Part shown: positions 28,860 through 39,825 of the stretch, piece after piece | Layout of the letters: every line of letters starts with the position of its first letter | Numbering within the stretch: position 1 is the stretch's first letter | Assembly (NCBI GenBank): GCA_964019425.1 | Contig: OZ025850.1 | Coordinates: 62,001-126,000 of the forward strand | Length of the DNA: 64,000 nucleotides | Direction of reading: 5' to 3' | Origin: Flectonema sp. DT1601 | Taxonomy: Eukaryota; Euglenozoa; Diplonemea; Diplonemida; Diplonemidae | Notes under the pieces: model-generated | The model's database searches: none | What the model saw: the letters and a program-made list of their open reading frames with translations, nothing else | What the model was told of the DNA's origin: nothing | Translations under genes and position numbers: made by a program

Positions 28860-31040
28860 GTTCTGAAATAAGAAACTGATGGAAAGAAAACTGACAGAGC
28901 GAACAGATACTCAACTGAACTAACAGTTTCCCCAGACCTCTCTGCATCTTTTTAGGATTCTGAAAACAGAAAGAATATCAAATAAAAGACCACAAAATTT
29001 TCCTTTTTATTAATTTTATGAAAACAAGCGAAGGCTACAAATGATCACAAGCTGTCCCATTAAACCTTTAAGGTATTCCATGGAATAGTTGTTAAGCCCA
29101 CTTAGAGAGAGGAAAGGTTTTCTTTTTTTTTTTCAGATATAAAAAAAAAAGGAAGTTGGCCACTAACACACTAAACAGATGGATAGCGATTCCACTGCAA
29201 TCAGATTTAGTTTGTTTAACCTTTCGATTCATTCTGACTAACAAATACTGTCAGAAAGCTCACTACTGTGAGATTTACTTGACAAGTAATATAAATGAAA
29301 TGAGAAGAACACCAACTACCTAAAACACTCAGATAAAGTTAGAGGAGGATAGAGAACAGACACGAACCCCTGCTCACGGTCTCCGATATTCCGACGAGAA
29401 GAGACACTCGTGGGTTTTAAATTGTGTTCGCTATGGAAAAAAAAAAAAAAAAAGGAAGGAGAAATATTCTAATCAGCAAACAAGTTTAGGATCCGTTATC
29501 CATCTTTGGAAGCAGATGTTACTTTTCGGAAGCTTACCAATCAGTGTCAGTTGTTATTAAACCGACTATTGAAGTTGGTAAAGAAAGGGAGAAAAAAAGG
29601 GGGATTAATGTTCGTAAGTTGAGCAGCTGTACTTCACCAGGTAAAGACCTTGGTCACAACAGAATCGAGAAATTGGTAACCAAAAACAATGTTTTTTGAT
29701 TAAATAAAAGATACGTTTAATTAGTTTGGGAGTTTTTAACAATTTTTTTTTTTTTTTTTTTTTTTTTTCCTGGAGAAAAATTAAGAAAAAAAGGGGGAAA
29801 AAAATAGAGCGAAATGGGGTCTTTGGGATGACTATGTAAAAAAAAGTTAAAACAAATTAATCCTTACTACTACCAACAAAAAAAAAAAAAATACATGCAT
29901 ACATATCACTATCACTAAAAATAATTGGAAGCAGTCAAACTGCCACTAAAACGTAACAGTTGGAAAGAAAACACTATAAACTGATTAACTACTTTTTTAC
30001 AAATCAAAAAAAAAGAGAACTTGGAAATGCCGACTAATCAGCTGGTGGAGTGTAAAAAAAAAAAGAAAAAAGGAAAAAACAAACAAAAAAAAAAAAAAAA
30101 AAAAAAACTTTTCCTCTTTTTTTTTTTTTTTTTTTCAATACTGTAGCGGGAAAAGTCCGCTCGGAGTGTCTCTCTAATGTTAAAAAATTCTGCATACGAG
30201 ACCACTACAAAAGAGAGAAGGAAATAACAAAGAATCACTATCGCCTCACAATAAACGACGACAACAAAAAAAAAAAAAAAAAAAAACGAAAAAGATAATT
30301 AATCAAATGATGTCACACCCAAACACACAAATGTTTAATGTACTTGACGTGGGCTACCAATGCCTTTCTCTACACACTCGGAGTCCAACATTCAACAGGG
30401 AAATTAATAAATTAAAATAGCATCAACTCACGGAGGATCTCCGTCTCTTGATAATAATAAGTTACGACAAGAAATGAACACTTTTCAAATTAGGTCTTCA
30501 ACAATTACCTGATGCTAGATAGCCAGGTAGTTGAGCACCTTAAGGGTTAGACGCTGGTAACGCAAGAAAGAGGGAAAAAAAAAAGAAAATTGAAATTGCG
30601 TATCAGCTTTCAGAACCGTTTGCAAAGAAGCTTGCTGTTGGACTTGACCCCTCAATCTCTCAGGCCATTAGCAGTCCTCTACAGTGCTGAGAAATATCAC
30701 TTTCCAGAAATGAAGTCAAAGCACAAGTTGCGGTACGTAATTTTATGTTCAAAACTAAAGGAAAGGAAGTGACAAAATGTAAAAAAAAAAAACAAGCTTT
30801 TGTCTAAAGTAAAATCAATAACACAAAGTTCGCTAATGAACATAATTTTTATTTTATTTTTTTTTATTTTTAGACAACAAGTTTTAAATGGTCGAGTTGT
30901 TTCATGACCAGCTAATAAAAAATAACTCAAAAAAACTTAGAAATGAAATACAGACAAAAAAGAATCGACCAAAAGGCAAAAGCTTAAGAAAAATGCCCCC
31001 TTGATAAAGCTCAGTACAATAACCAGTTGGTGTGGTCGTC
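28860..31040. other. 2.2-kb intergenic between ABCG copies 3 and 4
   Basis: Dominated by homopolymers (T-run ~29742-29768, A and T runs ~30079-30135, A-run ~30264-30284). GCCGACTAATCAGCTGG near 30030 matches the block downstream of other ABCG copies. No gene is supported. Confidence 0.5.
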
Positions 31041-32918
31041 CTACTCAAAATTCCTTGCCCTGAAGCTCAACACAACTAAAGTGACGCACCTAACAAAAAA
31101 GAACATACACAACAAGATGATGAGATACTGCCACCAGGCGTCCTTTGCTATCTCATCTCTGAAAAGAGTATCATTGACCTGATCCTGTCTGTCATCTGGA
31201 ACAGCTGAGTGGTGGAAGTCAGCCAACAGTCCCAAGTTAACGGAGTACTTCAATGGAACAATCCACTGCAACCAACGCATCCACACTGGAATATTCGATG
31301 ACGGGATCAAGAAACCGCTGAACAAGATCTGAGGAACGAACACAGCAGGAGACATGTTCAAAGCTGCCTCACTGCTGCTTGTTGTGGCTCCAATAAGTAA
31401 TGAGAGTGAAGAAGAAACATTACAGAGAAGAGTAAGTGCGCCAACGATGTAAAAGAAGTTTCCATTGAAACCTACCATCCAATAGGTAAGAAGTATCGCT
31501 ATTATTGATTCTAAGAGACACACAGGGATATCAACAAGTGACTTCGCAAGTATGTAAGCAGTCGTACCGTAAGTTCCAGAAATGTGCTCTCTTATGAAAA
31601 CAGGACGCTCTTGAGGGAACACGAGAAGCATCGGTTCAGCAGATAAGAACATCGCGTTCATAATAATAAATAATAAAGCTCCCCTATGTCCATTAATAGC
31701 AGTAAAGATGTCTTCAGGGCTTGTGTCATCACCCCATTTGTTACCAGTTTGCCAGAAGACAAGTCCAACCAGAAATGCTAATAGAGAAGCCATTCCAATT
31801 CTCGCCATCATCGTCTCCCTGTCTCGCAGAAACTGTTGAAGCTCTCTGTGAAACAGGTGTCTCAGTTGAGTACTGAATGGGGCCTTCTTCACCTTCTTCG
31901 CCTTCACGCTGCCACCGATACTCGACTTGACCTTTCTCGGAGTAACCGCCTTGATCAATGGAGTCATCTCTTCATCTGATAATGTCTGTAGCTTCGTCAT
32001 CACAAAGTCTGCAGGGTTGTAGTTCTTCTTGCACTGAAACCCAGCCTCAGCAAAGTGCTGTGTCAGGTTGGATACCTTCCCGTCATAGGCGAGGACACCC
32101 TTCCTCAATAAAATCACTCTCGAAAACAAGTCGAATACTTCTGAAGAAGGCTGATGAATGGTGCAAATAATCGAACACCCGTTGTCAGCCAATCGTCGGA
32201 GAATCTTCACCAACTCGAACGCACTGTACGAGTCCAGACCAGAAGTCGGCTCATCCAAGAAGATCAAAGAAGGATTGGAGATCAGCTCAACTGCAACGGC
32301 GGTTCTCTTCTTCTCACCACCAGACAGACCAGGAGAGAGGTCAGATCCAATCAAAGTGTCCTGACACCTTTCCAAACCGAGGGACTCGATCGCCGAGGCA
32401 ACGAGCGCACGACGCTCCTCTTCCTCCATATTCGGGTACTTTAGACTCGCTGTGAAGTACAGAACTTCATTCGGTGTTTGCATAGCAAACAGCGCGTCTT
32501 GTTGCATGACGTACGCCAACCTGCTTCTGTACGCCGAAGGGTCAGTTGCCTTGCCGTTCAGACTGATCTTCCCCTCCGCCTTCCCGTAAGGCGCCCGACC
32601 AGCCAACACGTTGAGCAAAGTACTCTTCCCCGCACCTGACGGTCCCATAATCGCAGTCAGCTCACCCGGTCTCAGTTCGGATGAGATTTTGTTGAGAATC
32701 TGCTTCGGTTCTTTTTGGTCCTCGACCTTCACGGAAAAGCTGAGCGACTCCCATTGGAGGTGCATCCGCTTCTTCTTCGAAACAGCCTTCTCCGATGCAA
32801 ATGAAGCTTCCATACTGCGCGGACTCTTTGGGGATTTCTTTGGACTCTTCGGAGACCTCGGAATATCAACCGAGACGCGGTCATCGTCTCTGTCTGGCTC
32901 GTTTTCGCCACTCGTCAT
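31041..32918 (-). CDS. ABCG half-transporter, tandem copy 4 (mosaic membrane half)
   Basis: About 625 residues from the ATG at 32918, which aligns with the starts of copies 1 and 2 (MTSGENEPDRDDD); the frame is open to 32972 but a TTGTCACAG acceptor lies between. The N-terminal tail with SPKSP repeats and the whole ATPase domain match copies 1 and 2. The membrane half is a patchwork. DNA coding for PVFVPQILFSGFLIPSSNIP to DDRQDQVND (about 31175-31345) and QERPVFIREHISGTYGT (about 31565-31630) is nearly identical to copies 1-3. The segments between differ at many synonymous and non-synonymous sites (for example GLVFWQTGNKWGDD). All ATPase motifs are intact. Confidence 0.92.
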   Translation of the reverse strand: MTSGENEPDRDDDRVSVDIPRSPKSPKKSPKSPRSMEASFASEKAVSKKKRMHLQWESLSFSVKVEDQKEPKQILNKISSELRPGELTAIMGPSGAGKSTLLNVLAGRAPYGKAEGKISLNGKATDPSAYRSRLAYVMQQDALFAMQTPNEVLYFTASLKYPNMEEEERRALVASAIESLGLERCQDTLIGSDLSPGLSGGEKKRTAVAVELISNPSLIFLDEPTSGLDSYSAFELVKILRRLADNGCSIICTIHQPSSEVFDLFSRVILLRKGVLAYDGKVSNLTQHFAEAGFQCKKNYNPADFVMTKLQTLSDEEMTPLIKAVTPRKVKSSIGGSVKAKKVKKAPFSTQLRHLFHRELQQFLRDRETMMARIGMASLLAFLVGLVFWQTGNKWGDDTSPEDIFTAINGHRGALLFIIMNAMFLSAEPMLLVFPQERPVFIREHISGTYGTTAYILAKSLVDIPVCLLESIIAILLTYWMVGFNGNFFYIVGALTLLCNVSSSLSLLIGATTSSSEAALNMSPAVFVPQILFSGFLIPSSNIPVWMRWLQWIVPLKYSVNLGLLADFHHSAVPDDRQDQVNDTLFRDEIAKDAWWQYLIILLCMFFFVRCVTLVVLSFRARNFE

Positions 32919-33939
32919 TTTAGTTTTTTTATGAAACTGTGACAAGTATAGTTGACTAACAGATGCATTCATTAATAATTATTTCTACTCTACTTTAGTA
33001 CTACAAAAGTGTTCATATTCTAAACAACTGAAGAAGAAATGATTTCATAAAACACCACAGAAGTACTATTTGTGAATATCTCTTCGAAGCAGACCTCTTA
33101 GTCAATGAGGATGCGAAGTAAGATAGAAAAGAGTAACGAGTCGTAATCAGGTTGAAGCCACTGACTACGTTTTAAGAGAGGTAATTGAATGAATGGAAAG
33201 TTGCGTAAATTCAAATCATTGTAAGAAGAATGAATCACTGCTGGAGATATTTTAACAAAAAGGGATGGAGAGGTAGGTCAACTCTTTTTCCCGGTTGATT
33301 GCTTAGTAAAACTACATGTCTCGTTTATGTTTCCAAATCGATCGTAAACATACACGAAATCTACGGAATCAAGTTCTCTGGAGAGTATTTGTTGTTAATT
33401 ACTAACACAAAAAATAAAATTATTCTGTCCCTTTGGGAAGTGTGTCCACTTCTACGGATATGCTTGCACGGTCTCCAGTTCCTGCCTAGAACTAGGCAAT
33501 GTGTAAGGGGACAAATATATATAGAAAAAGAAAGTAATAAAAGTGGAAAAAAAAGCTCATGGTTGAGGATATGTTCAAGATTTCACTTTTATGTTAAACA
33601 AGAAGAAAGGATGTAATGTCGGAGAGGAATTACTTGAGATGCGATCTCTTGTCTTCTACAGACATGAGTTAGTTTAGGTTACAGGACTGCGAAGCAAGCT
33701 GTCACTTGCTTGCGCTTGAAACTTTTTGAACAGTAATGTTACGTTTGTCAAACGGTATATACTATAAGGAAAAAAAATAATTTAGTAGCCGATACGATCA
33801 GTCTTTTTAAAAAAGAAAACTATCTTTAACGACGCTTGCCACATGCCGAGAATGCCAGTCAATTTTTTAGCTCTCATAAGTAAGCGAAGATTGACGAAGA
33901 AAAAACTGCCCACTCAGTCAGCTGATTATATTTTTAAAA
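32919..33939. other. Intergenic, nothing recognised
   Basis: About 1 kb with few homopolymers. I saw no gene on either strand; a 105-codon plus-strand frame at 33299-33616 has no recognisable features and opposite polarity to every gene. Confidence 0.45.
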
Positions 33940-35802
33940 TTATGCAAACTGACCTGCTCTCCAATTTAAAACAAATGTTGCGGCCACTCTCAAAGTAACA
34001 AATATTCCAAATAGTACAACGAGATAAGACCACCAAACATCTTTTCCAATGTTGTTTCTGTAGAGAAGACTGTTGACTTCGCGTTGGCGATCATCAGGTA
34101 CGGCAGATTCATGAAACTCAACTAAAGTACCCAAAGCAACAGCGTATTTCAGAGGTACCGTCCATTGAACCCATCTGATCCATGATGGGATATTCTCTAT
34201 TGCAATTAATAATCCGCTGAATAGTAACTGTGGAAAGACTGCTGCTGGAGAGATGGAAACAGCTGTCTCAGGTTTGGTTACAGTTGACCCTATTAAGATT
34301 GCTGTTGACGATGAGACGGCACACAACAGAGTAATCGCTCCAACGATGTAAACAACGAATCCATTCAAACCAGCTAAAGCATAACAAGTACAAACAGATA
34401 TCGTAGCCTGTGCAAATCCTGCAGGGATATCAATCATCGTTTTTGCGACCATGTAGGCAGCTGCACCATACGTTCCCGACATGTGCTCTCTAATGAAAAC
34501 AGGTCTTTCAAGTGGAAATACGAGAAGCATAGGCTGTGCAGCTAGAAACAGAGCGTTGATACCGAGAAATACAATTGCCGCTCTGTGGTCATTAACCGAA
34601 ACAAAAATATCTTCAACGTTGCCATCCTCTCCCCAATTCTTCCCATTTTGGAAGAATATAAGTCCGACGACCAATGCTAACCCTGCAGCCATACCTAACC
34701 TGGCCTTTAAAGTCATCGTGTCACGTTTGAATTGTTGTAACTCTCTCACGAATAAATATCTCAATTGTGTGTGGAAAGGAGCCATCTTAGTCTTCGCTCC
34801 TTTGGTGCTGCCACCGATACTCGACTTGACCTTTCTCGGAGTAACCGCCTTGACCAATGGAGTCATCTCTTCATCTGATAATGTCTGTAGCTTCGTCATC
34901 ACAAAGTCTGCAGGGTTGTAGTTCTTCTTGCACTGAAACCCAGCCTCAGCAAAGTATTGAACCAGTCCTGTCGTCTTCCCGTCATAGGCGAGGATACCCT
35001 TCCTCAGTAGGATCACTCTTGAGAATAATTCAAATACTTCTGAAGAAGGCTGATGAATGGTGCAAATAATCGAACACCCGTTGTCAGCCAATCGTCGGAG
35101 AATCTTCACCAACTCGAACGCACTGTACGAGTCCAGACCAGAAGTCGGCTCATCCAAGAAGATCAAAGAAGGATTGGAGATCAGCTCAACTGCAACGGCG
35201 GTTCTCTTCTTCTCACCACCAGACAGTCCTGGTGCGAAGTCAGATCCAATCAAAGTGTCCTGACACCTTTCCAAACCGAGGGACTCGATCGCTGAGGCAA
35301 CAAGCGCACGACGCTCTTCTTCCTCCATATTCGGGTACTTTAGACTCGCTGTGAAGTACAGAACCTCATTCGGTGTTTGCATAGCAAACAGCGCGTCTTG
35401 TTGCATGACGTACGCCAACCTGCTTCTGTACGCCGCAGGGTCAGTTGCCTTGCCGTTCAGACTGATCTTCCCTTCAGCCTTCCCGTAAGGCGCCCGACCA
35501 GCCAACACGTTGAGCAAAGTACTCTTCCCCGCACCTGACGGTCCCATAATCGCAGTCAGCTCACCCGGTCTCAGTTCGGATGAGATCTTGTTGAGAATCT
35601 GCTTCGGTTCTTTTTGGTCCTCGACCTTCACGGAAAAGCTGAGCGACTCCCATTGGAGGTGCATCCGCTTCTTCTTCGAAACAGCCTTCTCCGATGCGAA
35701 AGAGGATTCCCTTGGACTAACATTTGAAGGTGTTCTTGGGCTGATTGGAATGTCAACAGAGACTAGGTCATCATCTCTGTCAGGTTCATTACCCGTAGTC
35801 AT
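33940..35802 (-). CDS. ABCG half-transporter, tandem copy 5 (most divergent membrane half)
   Basis: A 620-residue half-transporter. The ATPase domain is again near-identical at DNA level to its neighbours, with Walker A, LSGGEKKRT, LIFLDEP and CTIHQPS intact. It shares KTTGLVQYFAEAGF and STKGAKTKMAPF only with copy 6. The membrane half is the most diverged of the set (VVGLIFFQNGKNW, STVTKPETAVSISPAAVF) and uses more AT-ending codons than the ATPase half. The N-terminal tail is short (TPSNVSPRESSFASE). TTCTTTAATCAG and then TTTCCAG lie within 25 nt of the ATG. Substrate choice probably differs from copies 1-3. Confidence 0.92.
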   Translation of the reverse strand: MTTGNEPDRDDDLVSVDIPISPRTPSNVSPRESSFASEKAVSKKKRMHLQWESLSFSVKVEDQKEPKQILNKISSELRPGELTAIMGPSGAGKSTLLNVLAGRAPYGKAEGKISLNGKATDPAAYRSRLAYVMQQDALFAMQTPNEVLYFTASLKYPNMEEEERRALVASAIESLGLERCQDTLIGSDFAPGLSGGEKKRTAVAVELISNPSLIFLDEPTSGLDSYSAFELVKILRRLADNGCSIICTIHQPSSEVFELFSRVILLRKGILAYDGKTTGLVQYFAEAGFQCKKNYNPADFVMTKLQTLSDEEMTPLVKAVTPRKVKSSIGGSTKGAKTKMAPFHTQLRYLFVRELQQFKRDTMTLKARLGMAAGLALVVGLIFFQNGKNWGEDGNVEDIFVSVNDHRAAIVFLGINALFLAAQPMLLVFPLERPVFIREHMSGTYGAAAYMVAKTMIDIPAGFAQATISVCTCYALAGLNGFVVYIVGAITLLCAVSSSTAILIGSTVTKPETAVSISPAAVFPQLLFSGLLIAIENIPSWIRWVQWTVPLKYAVALGTLVEFHESAVPDDRQREVNSLLYRNNIGKDVWWSYLVVLFGIFVTLRVAATFVLNWRAGQFA

Positions 35803-36118
35803 AGTAAGACTGGAAACTGATTAAAGAAATGATTACAATACAAACTACTAACCTTCTTACACACTCAAAAGACATATTAATTATACTACCTGTTAGCTAC
35901 ATCATAAGTTAGTCATAAAGTTGTTGATTACTACGTTAGATCATATAGGGTCAATTCAAAATAAAAATTGACAAGTATGGTGAGAGTGAGTTTTTTTTTT
36001 TCCTTTTTCCCCCCCCCCCCCCCCCCCCCCCCTTTCAGATTAACAGATAGCATCCTTAAATCTGAAAAAACTTAGAAGAAAAAAAAAATCTGGTTCAGTA
36101 GAGTACATTAAAAATAAC

Positions 36119-36465
36119 AAAACCATTCAGATAGATTGAACGCAGACAGTAATACCAGCGACACAGAGGTATGAGATTATTAAAAACATGCATTTTGAAT
36201 GAATAAGATAGCGAAAAACATTAAATAAATTGATCTGCTGTTCCGTATAACACTTGTGGAAAAAACGTAGTTTCAGACCACTACTTGTCCCTTTTTGTCC
36301 TTCATCAGTAAGTTCTACGGGGACTTTATTCCAAATTTCTTGTAAATCAGTTTTCAAAAGTAATTCTTAGCTCGCCAGCACTGGCTATAGCATAAGCTTG
36401 TAGCGGAAAGAGTTAGTATTAATAGTTATTTAGCAAGCCCTACACACCAGTTGGATAAACGCAAT
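36119..36465 (-). repeat. Composite hammerhead-type repeat copy (empty-site reference)
   Basis: Starts ACCATTCAGATAG, continues with ATTTTGAATGAATAAGATAG, the ribozyme-like core, AGCTCGCCAGCACTGGCTA, and GCAAGCCCTACACACCAG. The region 36205-36215 is the uninterrupted equivalent of the site occupied by the DNA element at 4186-4921. Confidence 0.6.
36257..36333 (-). ncRNA. Hammerhead-ribozyme-like motif, solo copy
   Basis: Minus strand: TGGAA arm (36333-36329), CTGATGA (36308-36302), a shorter helix AGGAC/GGTCT with one mismatch, GAAAC (36274-36270), TTCCA arm (36261-36257). The core boxes are intact and helix II is weaker. Confidence 0.5.
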
Positions 36466-36558
36466 TGTGTCGAACCTAATCCCTGAGAGGATTACTTTAT
36501 TAGCTTCTAATTGGTGCGATATAATAAATAAAGTGCTTTGAATCTGAATAGTTTCTTC

Positions 36559-36595
36559 TCCGACTTTGTCGGTGTTTAAAAAAAAAGAAAATTTA
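36559..36595. repeat. Dispersed repeat fragment with CCGAC/GTCGG hairpin
   Basis: Contains TGAATAGTTTCTTCTCCGAC, TTTGTCGG and an A-tail, as at 49479-49525 and 49948-49995. It shows that this block exists independently of the 49-kb direct repeat. Confidence 0.45.
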
Positions 36596-36625
36596 AATTA
36601 CCTTCAGAAGAGGTCACAAGGATGA

Positions 36626-37160
36626 GACTCGGAATTGATCCTTAGAATCCAATAATGGTATCCCTGTACAATCCATTCGGTATAAAAAGAAAAGAAACAA
36701 ATAAGAACCCAGTAGTCCAGTTAAACAGGGAGGAAAATAAAATACATGTCGGCACAGCAATTTCTTATCGAAATAAAAAGAAAAGGCTTGAGATTTAAAA
36801 AAAAAGAAAAAAAAAAAAAAAGGAATGGAAAGTAAAACCTCTAATTCCGCACAAGTTCCTTAAAATGTTGGATATCAGTGAAATCAGTGAAATCAGACAA
36901 ACCCTTGTACGGAATTAGACGACTTTTAAAAAAAAAAAAAAAAAAAAAACTTTCGTCAAGATTGCACACTGGTAACCAACCAGTAATCTTAAGCTAAAAC
37001 TAATAGTGTTAATGCTTATAGATCCGAGTGTGGTGCTGAATACAATTTGAGGATAAGAGACTCGGAATTGATCCTTTGAACCTTATCAAAGAAAAATAAA
37101 CAGAAACAAATAAGAACCAGGGTCCAATAAAACAGAGAGGAAAAATAAATTGTTTACAAA
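36626..37160. repeat. Local direct repeat pair
   Basis: GAGACTCGGAATTGATCC followed by AAACAAATAAGAACC and CAGGGAGGAAAA occurs at about 36633-36740, and again slightly changed at about 37067-37145. An old local duplication. Confidence 0.5.
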
Positions 37161-37301
37161 CAGCAAAAAAAAAGAAAAGCTGAAAACAATGAAAAAAAAA
37201 AAAAAAAGGAAAATATTGCGTTGGGTTAGGTCATTTACTTTTTAGCAAGAAAGGTGTGTGTGACGTAACAATATTTTTAAAATGGCTGCAGATCCTTCCT
37301 T

Positions 37302-39191
37302 TCACTCAAAGCGTTGTGCTTTTAGATGCAAAATCAGTGACGTAATTACTCTCAAAGTGAAAAACATACAAACCATAATAACTATGTATTGCCACCAAGC
37401 ATCCTTTGCAATGTCGTTATCATAAAGTACGTTGTTGACTTCTGTTTGACGATCATCAGGGACAGCTGAGTCATGGAAATCAATAAGTAATCCTAATCCA
37501 AGAGTGTATTTAAATGGAGCAGTCCACTGCAGCCAACGCATCCAAACTGGAATATTTTGAGTTGGAATAATGAAACCACTAAATATAAGTTGAGGAATAA
37601 ACAGAACTGGTGATAAATTAACTGCTTCTTGTGCATTATTGGCTGCAGCTCCCAACAACAGGGAGAGAGAAGATGAAACAGCACAGAGAAGTGTAAGAGT
37701 TCCGATGAGGTAGATTATATTTCCATTGAATCCTATCGTCCAGTAACAGCCTAACATAGCAAGAGCTGATTGCGCCAGACCAGCCGGAACATCGACTGAA
37801 GTCTTCGCTAAAACATAAGCAAACGTACTATAAGTTCCAGATATCCGTTCTCTTATAAAAACAGGTCGTTCTTGAGGAAACACGAGAAGCATCGGCTGTG
37901 AAGATGAAAACATCGTATTCATAGTAACAAATACTATGGCACCTCTGTGATCAGAAATAGCAACGAATATACTTCTGGCATCTCCATCATCCCCCCATTC
38001 TTTGCTAGTCTGCCAAAATACTGCACTCACAAGAAAAGCTAATACGATTGTCATTACAAACCTGGCTTTTAGAGTCTCCTTGTCTCGTAAAAACTGGTAA
38101 AGCTCTCTCATAAATAGATGTCGTAACTGCAAAAAGAACGGAGCCATCTTAGTCTTCGCTCCTTTGGTGCTGCCACCGATACTCGACTTGACCTTTCTCG
38201 GAGTAACCGCCTTGACCAATGGAGTCATCTCTTCATCTGATAATGTCTGTAGCTTCGTCATCACAAAGTCTGCAGGGTTGTAGTTCTTCTTGCACTGAAA
38301 CCCAGCCTCAGCAAAGTATTGAACCAGTCCTGTCGTCTTCCCGTCATAGGCGAGGATACCCTTCCTCAGTAGGATCACTCTTGAGAATAATTCAAATACT
38401 TCTGAAGAAGGCTGATGAATGGTGCAAATAATCGAACACCCGTTGTCAGCCAATCGTCGGAGAATCTTCACCAACTCGAACGCACTGTACGAGTCCAGAC
38501 CAGAAGTCGGCTCATCCAAGAAGATCAAAGAAGGATTGGAGATCAGCTCAACTGCAACGGCGGTTCTCTTCTTCTCACCACCAGACAGACCAGGAGAGAG
38601 GTCAGACCCAATCAAAGTGTCCTGACACCTTTCCAAACCGAGGGACTCGATCGCCGAGGCAACAAGCGCACGACGCTCCTCTTCCTCCATATTCGGGTAC
38701 TTTAGACTCGCTGTGAAGTACAGAACCTCATTCGGTGTTTGCATAGCAAACAGCGCGTCTTCTTGCATGACGTACGCCAACCTGCTTCTGTACGCCGAAG
38801 GGTCAGTTGCCTTGCCGTTCAGACTGATCTTCCCTTCAGCCTGTCCGTAAGGCGCCCGACCAGCCAACACGTTGAGCAAAGTACTCTTCCCCGCACCTGA
38901 CGGTCCCATAATCGCAGTCAGCTCACCCGGTCTCAGTTCGGATGAGATCTTGTTGAGAATCTGCTTCGGTTCTTTTTGGTCCTCGACCTTCACGGAAAAG
39001 CTGAGCGACTCCCATTGGAGGTGCATCCGCTTCTTCTTCGAAACAGCCTTCTCCGATGCAAATGAAGCTTCCATACTGCGCGGACTCCTTGGAGATCCAC
39101 TTGGAGATTGATTTCTAGGAGTTGCGTGACTTATTGGAATATCAACAGTCACGTCATCATCTCTGTCTGGTTCATTACTTCCTCGAGTCAT
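37302..39191 (-). CDS. ABCG half-transporter, tandem copy 6
   Basis: A 629-residue half-transporter. The ATPase domain is near-identical to the others except for VMQEDALF in place of VMQQDALF just after the Q-loop Gln. The Walker A, signature, Walker B and His-switch residues are present. With copy 5 it shares KTTGLVQYFAEAGF and the STKGAKTKMAPF linker, but its membrane half is distinct (SAVFWQTSKEWGDD, ANNAQEAVNLSPVLF, IIPTQNIPVWMRW). The N-terminal tail has its own SPSGSPRSPRS repeat joined to the common SMEASFASE segment. An AAAACAG acceptor lies about 10 nt before the ATG. This is the last copy; the next gene upstream on this strand is the elongase. Confidence 0.92.
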   Translation of the reverse strand: MTRGSNEPDRDDDVTVDIPISHATPRNQSPSGSPRSPRSMEASFASEKAVSKKKRMHLQWESLSFSVKVEDQKEPKQILNKISSELRPGELTAIMGPSGAGKSTLLNVLAGRAPYGQAEGKISLNGKATDPSAYRSRLAYVMQEDALFAMQTPNEVLYFTASLKYPNMEEEERRALVASAIESLGLERCQDTLIGSDLSPGLSGGEKKRTAVAVELISNPSLIFLDEPTSGLDSYSAFELVKILRRLADNGCSIICTIHQPSSEVFELFSRVILLRKGILAYDGKTTGLVQYFAEAGFQCKKNYNPADFVMTKLQTLSDEEMTPLVKAVTPRKVKSSIGGSTKGAKTKMAPFFLQLRHLFMRELYQFLRDKETLKARFVMTIVLAFLVSAVFWQTSKEWGDDGDARSIFVAISDHRGAIVFVTMNTMFSSSQPMLLVFPQERPVFIRERISGTYSTFAYVLAKTSVDVPAGLAQSALAMLGCYWTIGFNGNIIYLIGTLTLLCAVSSSLSLLLGAAANNAQEAVNLSPVLFIPQLIFSGFIIPTQNIPVWMRWLQWTAPFKYTLGLGLLIDFHDSAVPDDRQTEVNNVLYDNDIAKDAWWQYIVIMVCMFFTLRVITSLILHLKAQRFE

Positions 39192-39825
39192 ATTATTATA
39201 ACTGTTTTTAGATGATATTTAACAAAACACAAAATGGGACAAACTTCCTCAAACCTCCGCCAGAATATCTCTTGTCAGAATCTGTAGTAAAGTGTAGTTA
39301 ACAACTTGGTAGTAACTAATAACACAAACAGACCTAATGTAACGATGGTCAGTAGCTGAGATCAAAAGGGGAGAGAGGGGATTACTTCGAAAAGATTGAA
39401 GTTCGTTTTGTGATTTCCCTTACCAAGAACAGCAAGGTCAATTTGTTAATAGTATTTACGTTCTGTCCTTGTCGAGAGCAAAAAGAAAACAATTTCCAGC
39501 AGCAGTGTACTTAACTCGAATAGGAATAACGTTGTCGTTGTTTACAGCGGACTTTTGGCCGATTTTTTTTTTTTTTTTAAAAACTTTTCTCACACTTTAT
39601 TCTTCACACATACTCCAATCACACATCTGCGTCCAATTCAACTGAAGCTGCTTTTGTTTTTTTCTGACTTTCGTTCATCCTAACGCAGACCAGCCATGAC
39701 TCGATACGATAAACCAACTCCGTGTAAGCGTTATATAAACACTATTGGGTAGTTAACCCTTATATTATTTCATAACTCATTCTCACGTGTAGTTTGTTAG
39801 TTTTGTCTCTGTAGGACAATACAGC
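39192..39825. other. Intergenic, nothing recognised
   Basis: AT-rich spacer between ABCG copy 6 and the elongase stop. A T-run at about 39564-39578. Confidence 0.5.

Larger units (their letters stand above)
35803..37301. other. Intergenic with repeat copies and a long C-run
   Basis: Holds the repeat and hammerhead-like copy listed separately, a run of about 22 C at 36010-36032, and A-runs near 36795-36820 and 36930-36948. No gene seen. Confidence 0.55.

Noticed and set aside
30038-30238. Minus-strand frame rich in Phe and Lys
   Set aside because: Made of homopolymer A and T runs with no protein-like composition.
36010-36032. Long C-run as a functional signal
   Set aside because: Homopolymers of all kinds are common between genes here, and its length may be a sequencing artefact.
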